The translations under genes were made by a program, and so were the position numbers. This document shows positions 6,346 through 6,830 of a DNA stretch of 6,830 nucleotides, piece after piece. The DNA lies in assembly GCA_946478975.1 (NCBI GenBank), contig CAMLEO010000344.1, positions 1-6,830 on the forward strand, in the 5' to 3' direction. Below the pieces are notes generated by a model. It searched no databases. It saw only the letters and a list, made by a program, of their open reading frames with translations, and was not told the origin of the DNA. Within the stretch, counting starts at the first letter, position 1. Each line of letters starts with the position of its first letter. The DNA comes from an uncultured Steroidobacter sp. (lineage in GTDB: Bacteria > Pseudomonadota > Gammaproteobacteria > Steroidobacterales > Steroidobacteraceae).

Positions 6346-6761
6346 CAACCAAGCTGTCCGCCGCACAACCCGCGCCGCTGACCGGCCTGCGGGTGCTGGT
6401 CGTCGAGGACGATTATTTCATTGCCGACGAGATATGCAGCACCTTGCGCGCCGGCGGCGCCGAGGTGCTCGGCCCTTCGCCCGATATCGAGCATGGCCTG
6501 GCCATGGTGCGGAAAGAACGCGTCGACTGCGCCGTGCTCGACATCAATCTGCACGGCACGCTGGCATTCGATCTCGCCGATGAGCTGCGCAGGCGCGGCA
6601 CGCCCTCGATCTTTGCGACCGGCTACGATCGCTCGGTGCTGCCGGACGCCTTCAGCAACAGCGTGCGCCTGGAAAAACCGGTCAACTTGAACGAGCTGTT
6701 ACGAGCGGTGCAGTCCGTATGTACGCCGGCTGAGACGCGCAACACGGAGACCGAGCACTGA
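6342..6761 (+). CDS. Single-domain response regulator, FAT GUY type
   Basis: The 139-residue product is a receiver domain with no DNA-binding or other output domain. Acidic-pocket residues are E22-D23-D24, the phospho-acceptor is D67 (VLDINLHG), the switch threonine is T93 and the conserved lysine is K112 (EKP). PSIFATGYD (88-96) matches the FATGY signature of FAT GUY single-domain regulators, known mainly from Alphaproteobacteria, where the Sphingomonas member SdrG works with HisKA2/HWE-class kinases in the general stress phosphorelay. The usual first PF is PS here. The first 15 residues and last 12 are polar tails. AAGAGG at 6329-6334 lies 7 bases before the ATG, and the 4-base overlap with the kinase gene makes the kinase its likely phosphodonor. 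Its output partner is not visible in the domain itself. Confidence 0.92.
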   Translation: MTTKLSAAQPAPLTGLRVLVVEDDYFIADEICSTLRAGGAEVLGPSPDIEHGLAMVRKERVDCAVLDINLHGTLAFDLADELRRRGTPSIFATGYDRSVLPDAFSNSVRLEKPVNLNELLRAVQSVCTPAETRNTETEH

Positions 6762-6763
6762 GG

Positions 6764-6830
6764 ATGCGACAGGATATGTCCGACTCGAGCCCCATACATG
6801 CACTGATCCGCAAGCTCGAAACATTTTCGG
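6764..6830 (+). CDS. Partial gene, probable Crp/Fnr-family regulator N-terminus
   Basis: Only 22 codons are present before the window ends. The reading MRQDMSDSSPIHALIRKLETFS resembles the N-terminal segment (..LIRKLE.F..L) common to proteobacterial Crp/Fnr-family regulators, where it precedes the cyclic-nucleotide-binding-like domain. That domain and the DNA-binding helix-turn-helix lie outside the window, so the family call is tentative. Two starts are possible: ATG at 6764, with GAGG directly abutting it, or ATG at 6776, with AGGA one base away. Neither has ideal spacing. The gene begins 2 bases after the response-regulator stop and is probably in the same operon. Confidence 0.5.
   Translation, partial: MRQDMSDSSPIHALIRKLETFS

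Overview
This 6.8-kb window is GC-rich, densely packed bacterial chromosome with overlapping start/stop codons. It fits a proteobacterium. A coxMNOP-type haem-copper oxidase locus, DUF2934 and DUF4142 proteins, an HWE-family histidine kinase and a FAT GUY-type response regulator together suggest a soil or rhizosphere Alphaproteobacterium, or a Gammaproteobacterium of the Steroidobacter kind. The genus cannot be fixed from the sequence. No tRNA, rRNA, insertion sequence, CRISPR array or phage gene was seen.

Region 1 (1-2550, + strand) is the 3' part of an aerobic terminal oxidase operon. It holds the C-terminal 202 residues of cytochrome c oxidase subunit I with a two-helix C-terminal extension, a short five-helix subunit III-like protein, an unrecognised 122-residue membrane protein and a Caa3_CtaG-type assembly protein. 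All three junctions overlap by 4 bases (ATGA, ATGA, TTGA), so the set is probably made as one translationally coupled unit. A bulged hairpin with a T-run 33 bases after the last stop codon is a plausible terminator.

Region 2 (2551-4959) has a small DUF2934 protein on +, facing a two-gene - strand operon. That operon encodes an exported protein with two c-type haem motifs (MauG/cytochrome c peroxidase-like C-terminus) followed by an exported DUF4142 protein. The convergent ends are 8 bases apart and covered by a strong hairpin.

Region 3 (4960-6830) starts with a 234-base divergent intergenic region containing a perfect TTAAC-N4-GTTAA palindrome, the geometry of an FNR/NnrR-family operator. 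It is followed on + by a soluble GAF-HWE histidine kinase, a FAT GUY-type single-domain response regulator overlapping it by ATGA, and the first 22 codons of a gene that looks like a Crp/Fnr-family regulator.

Taken together, the window joins respiratory or redox functions (oxidase, periplasmic dihaem cytochrome) to a phosphorelay and a probable Crp/Fnr regulator, with a Crp/Fnr-type operator in the shared divergent promoter region. No wholly new system is evident. The least explained elements are the 122-residue oxidase-operon protein, the long haem-free N-terminal half of the dihaem cytochrome, and the palindrome with its possible autoregulatory link.
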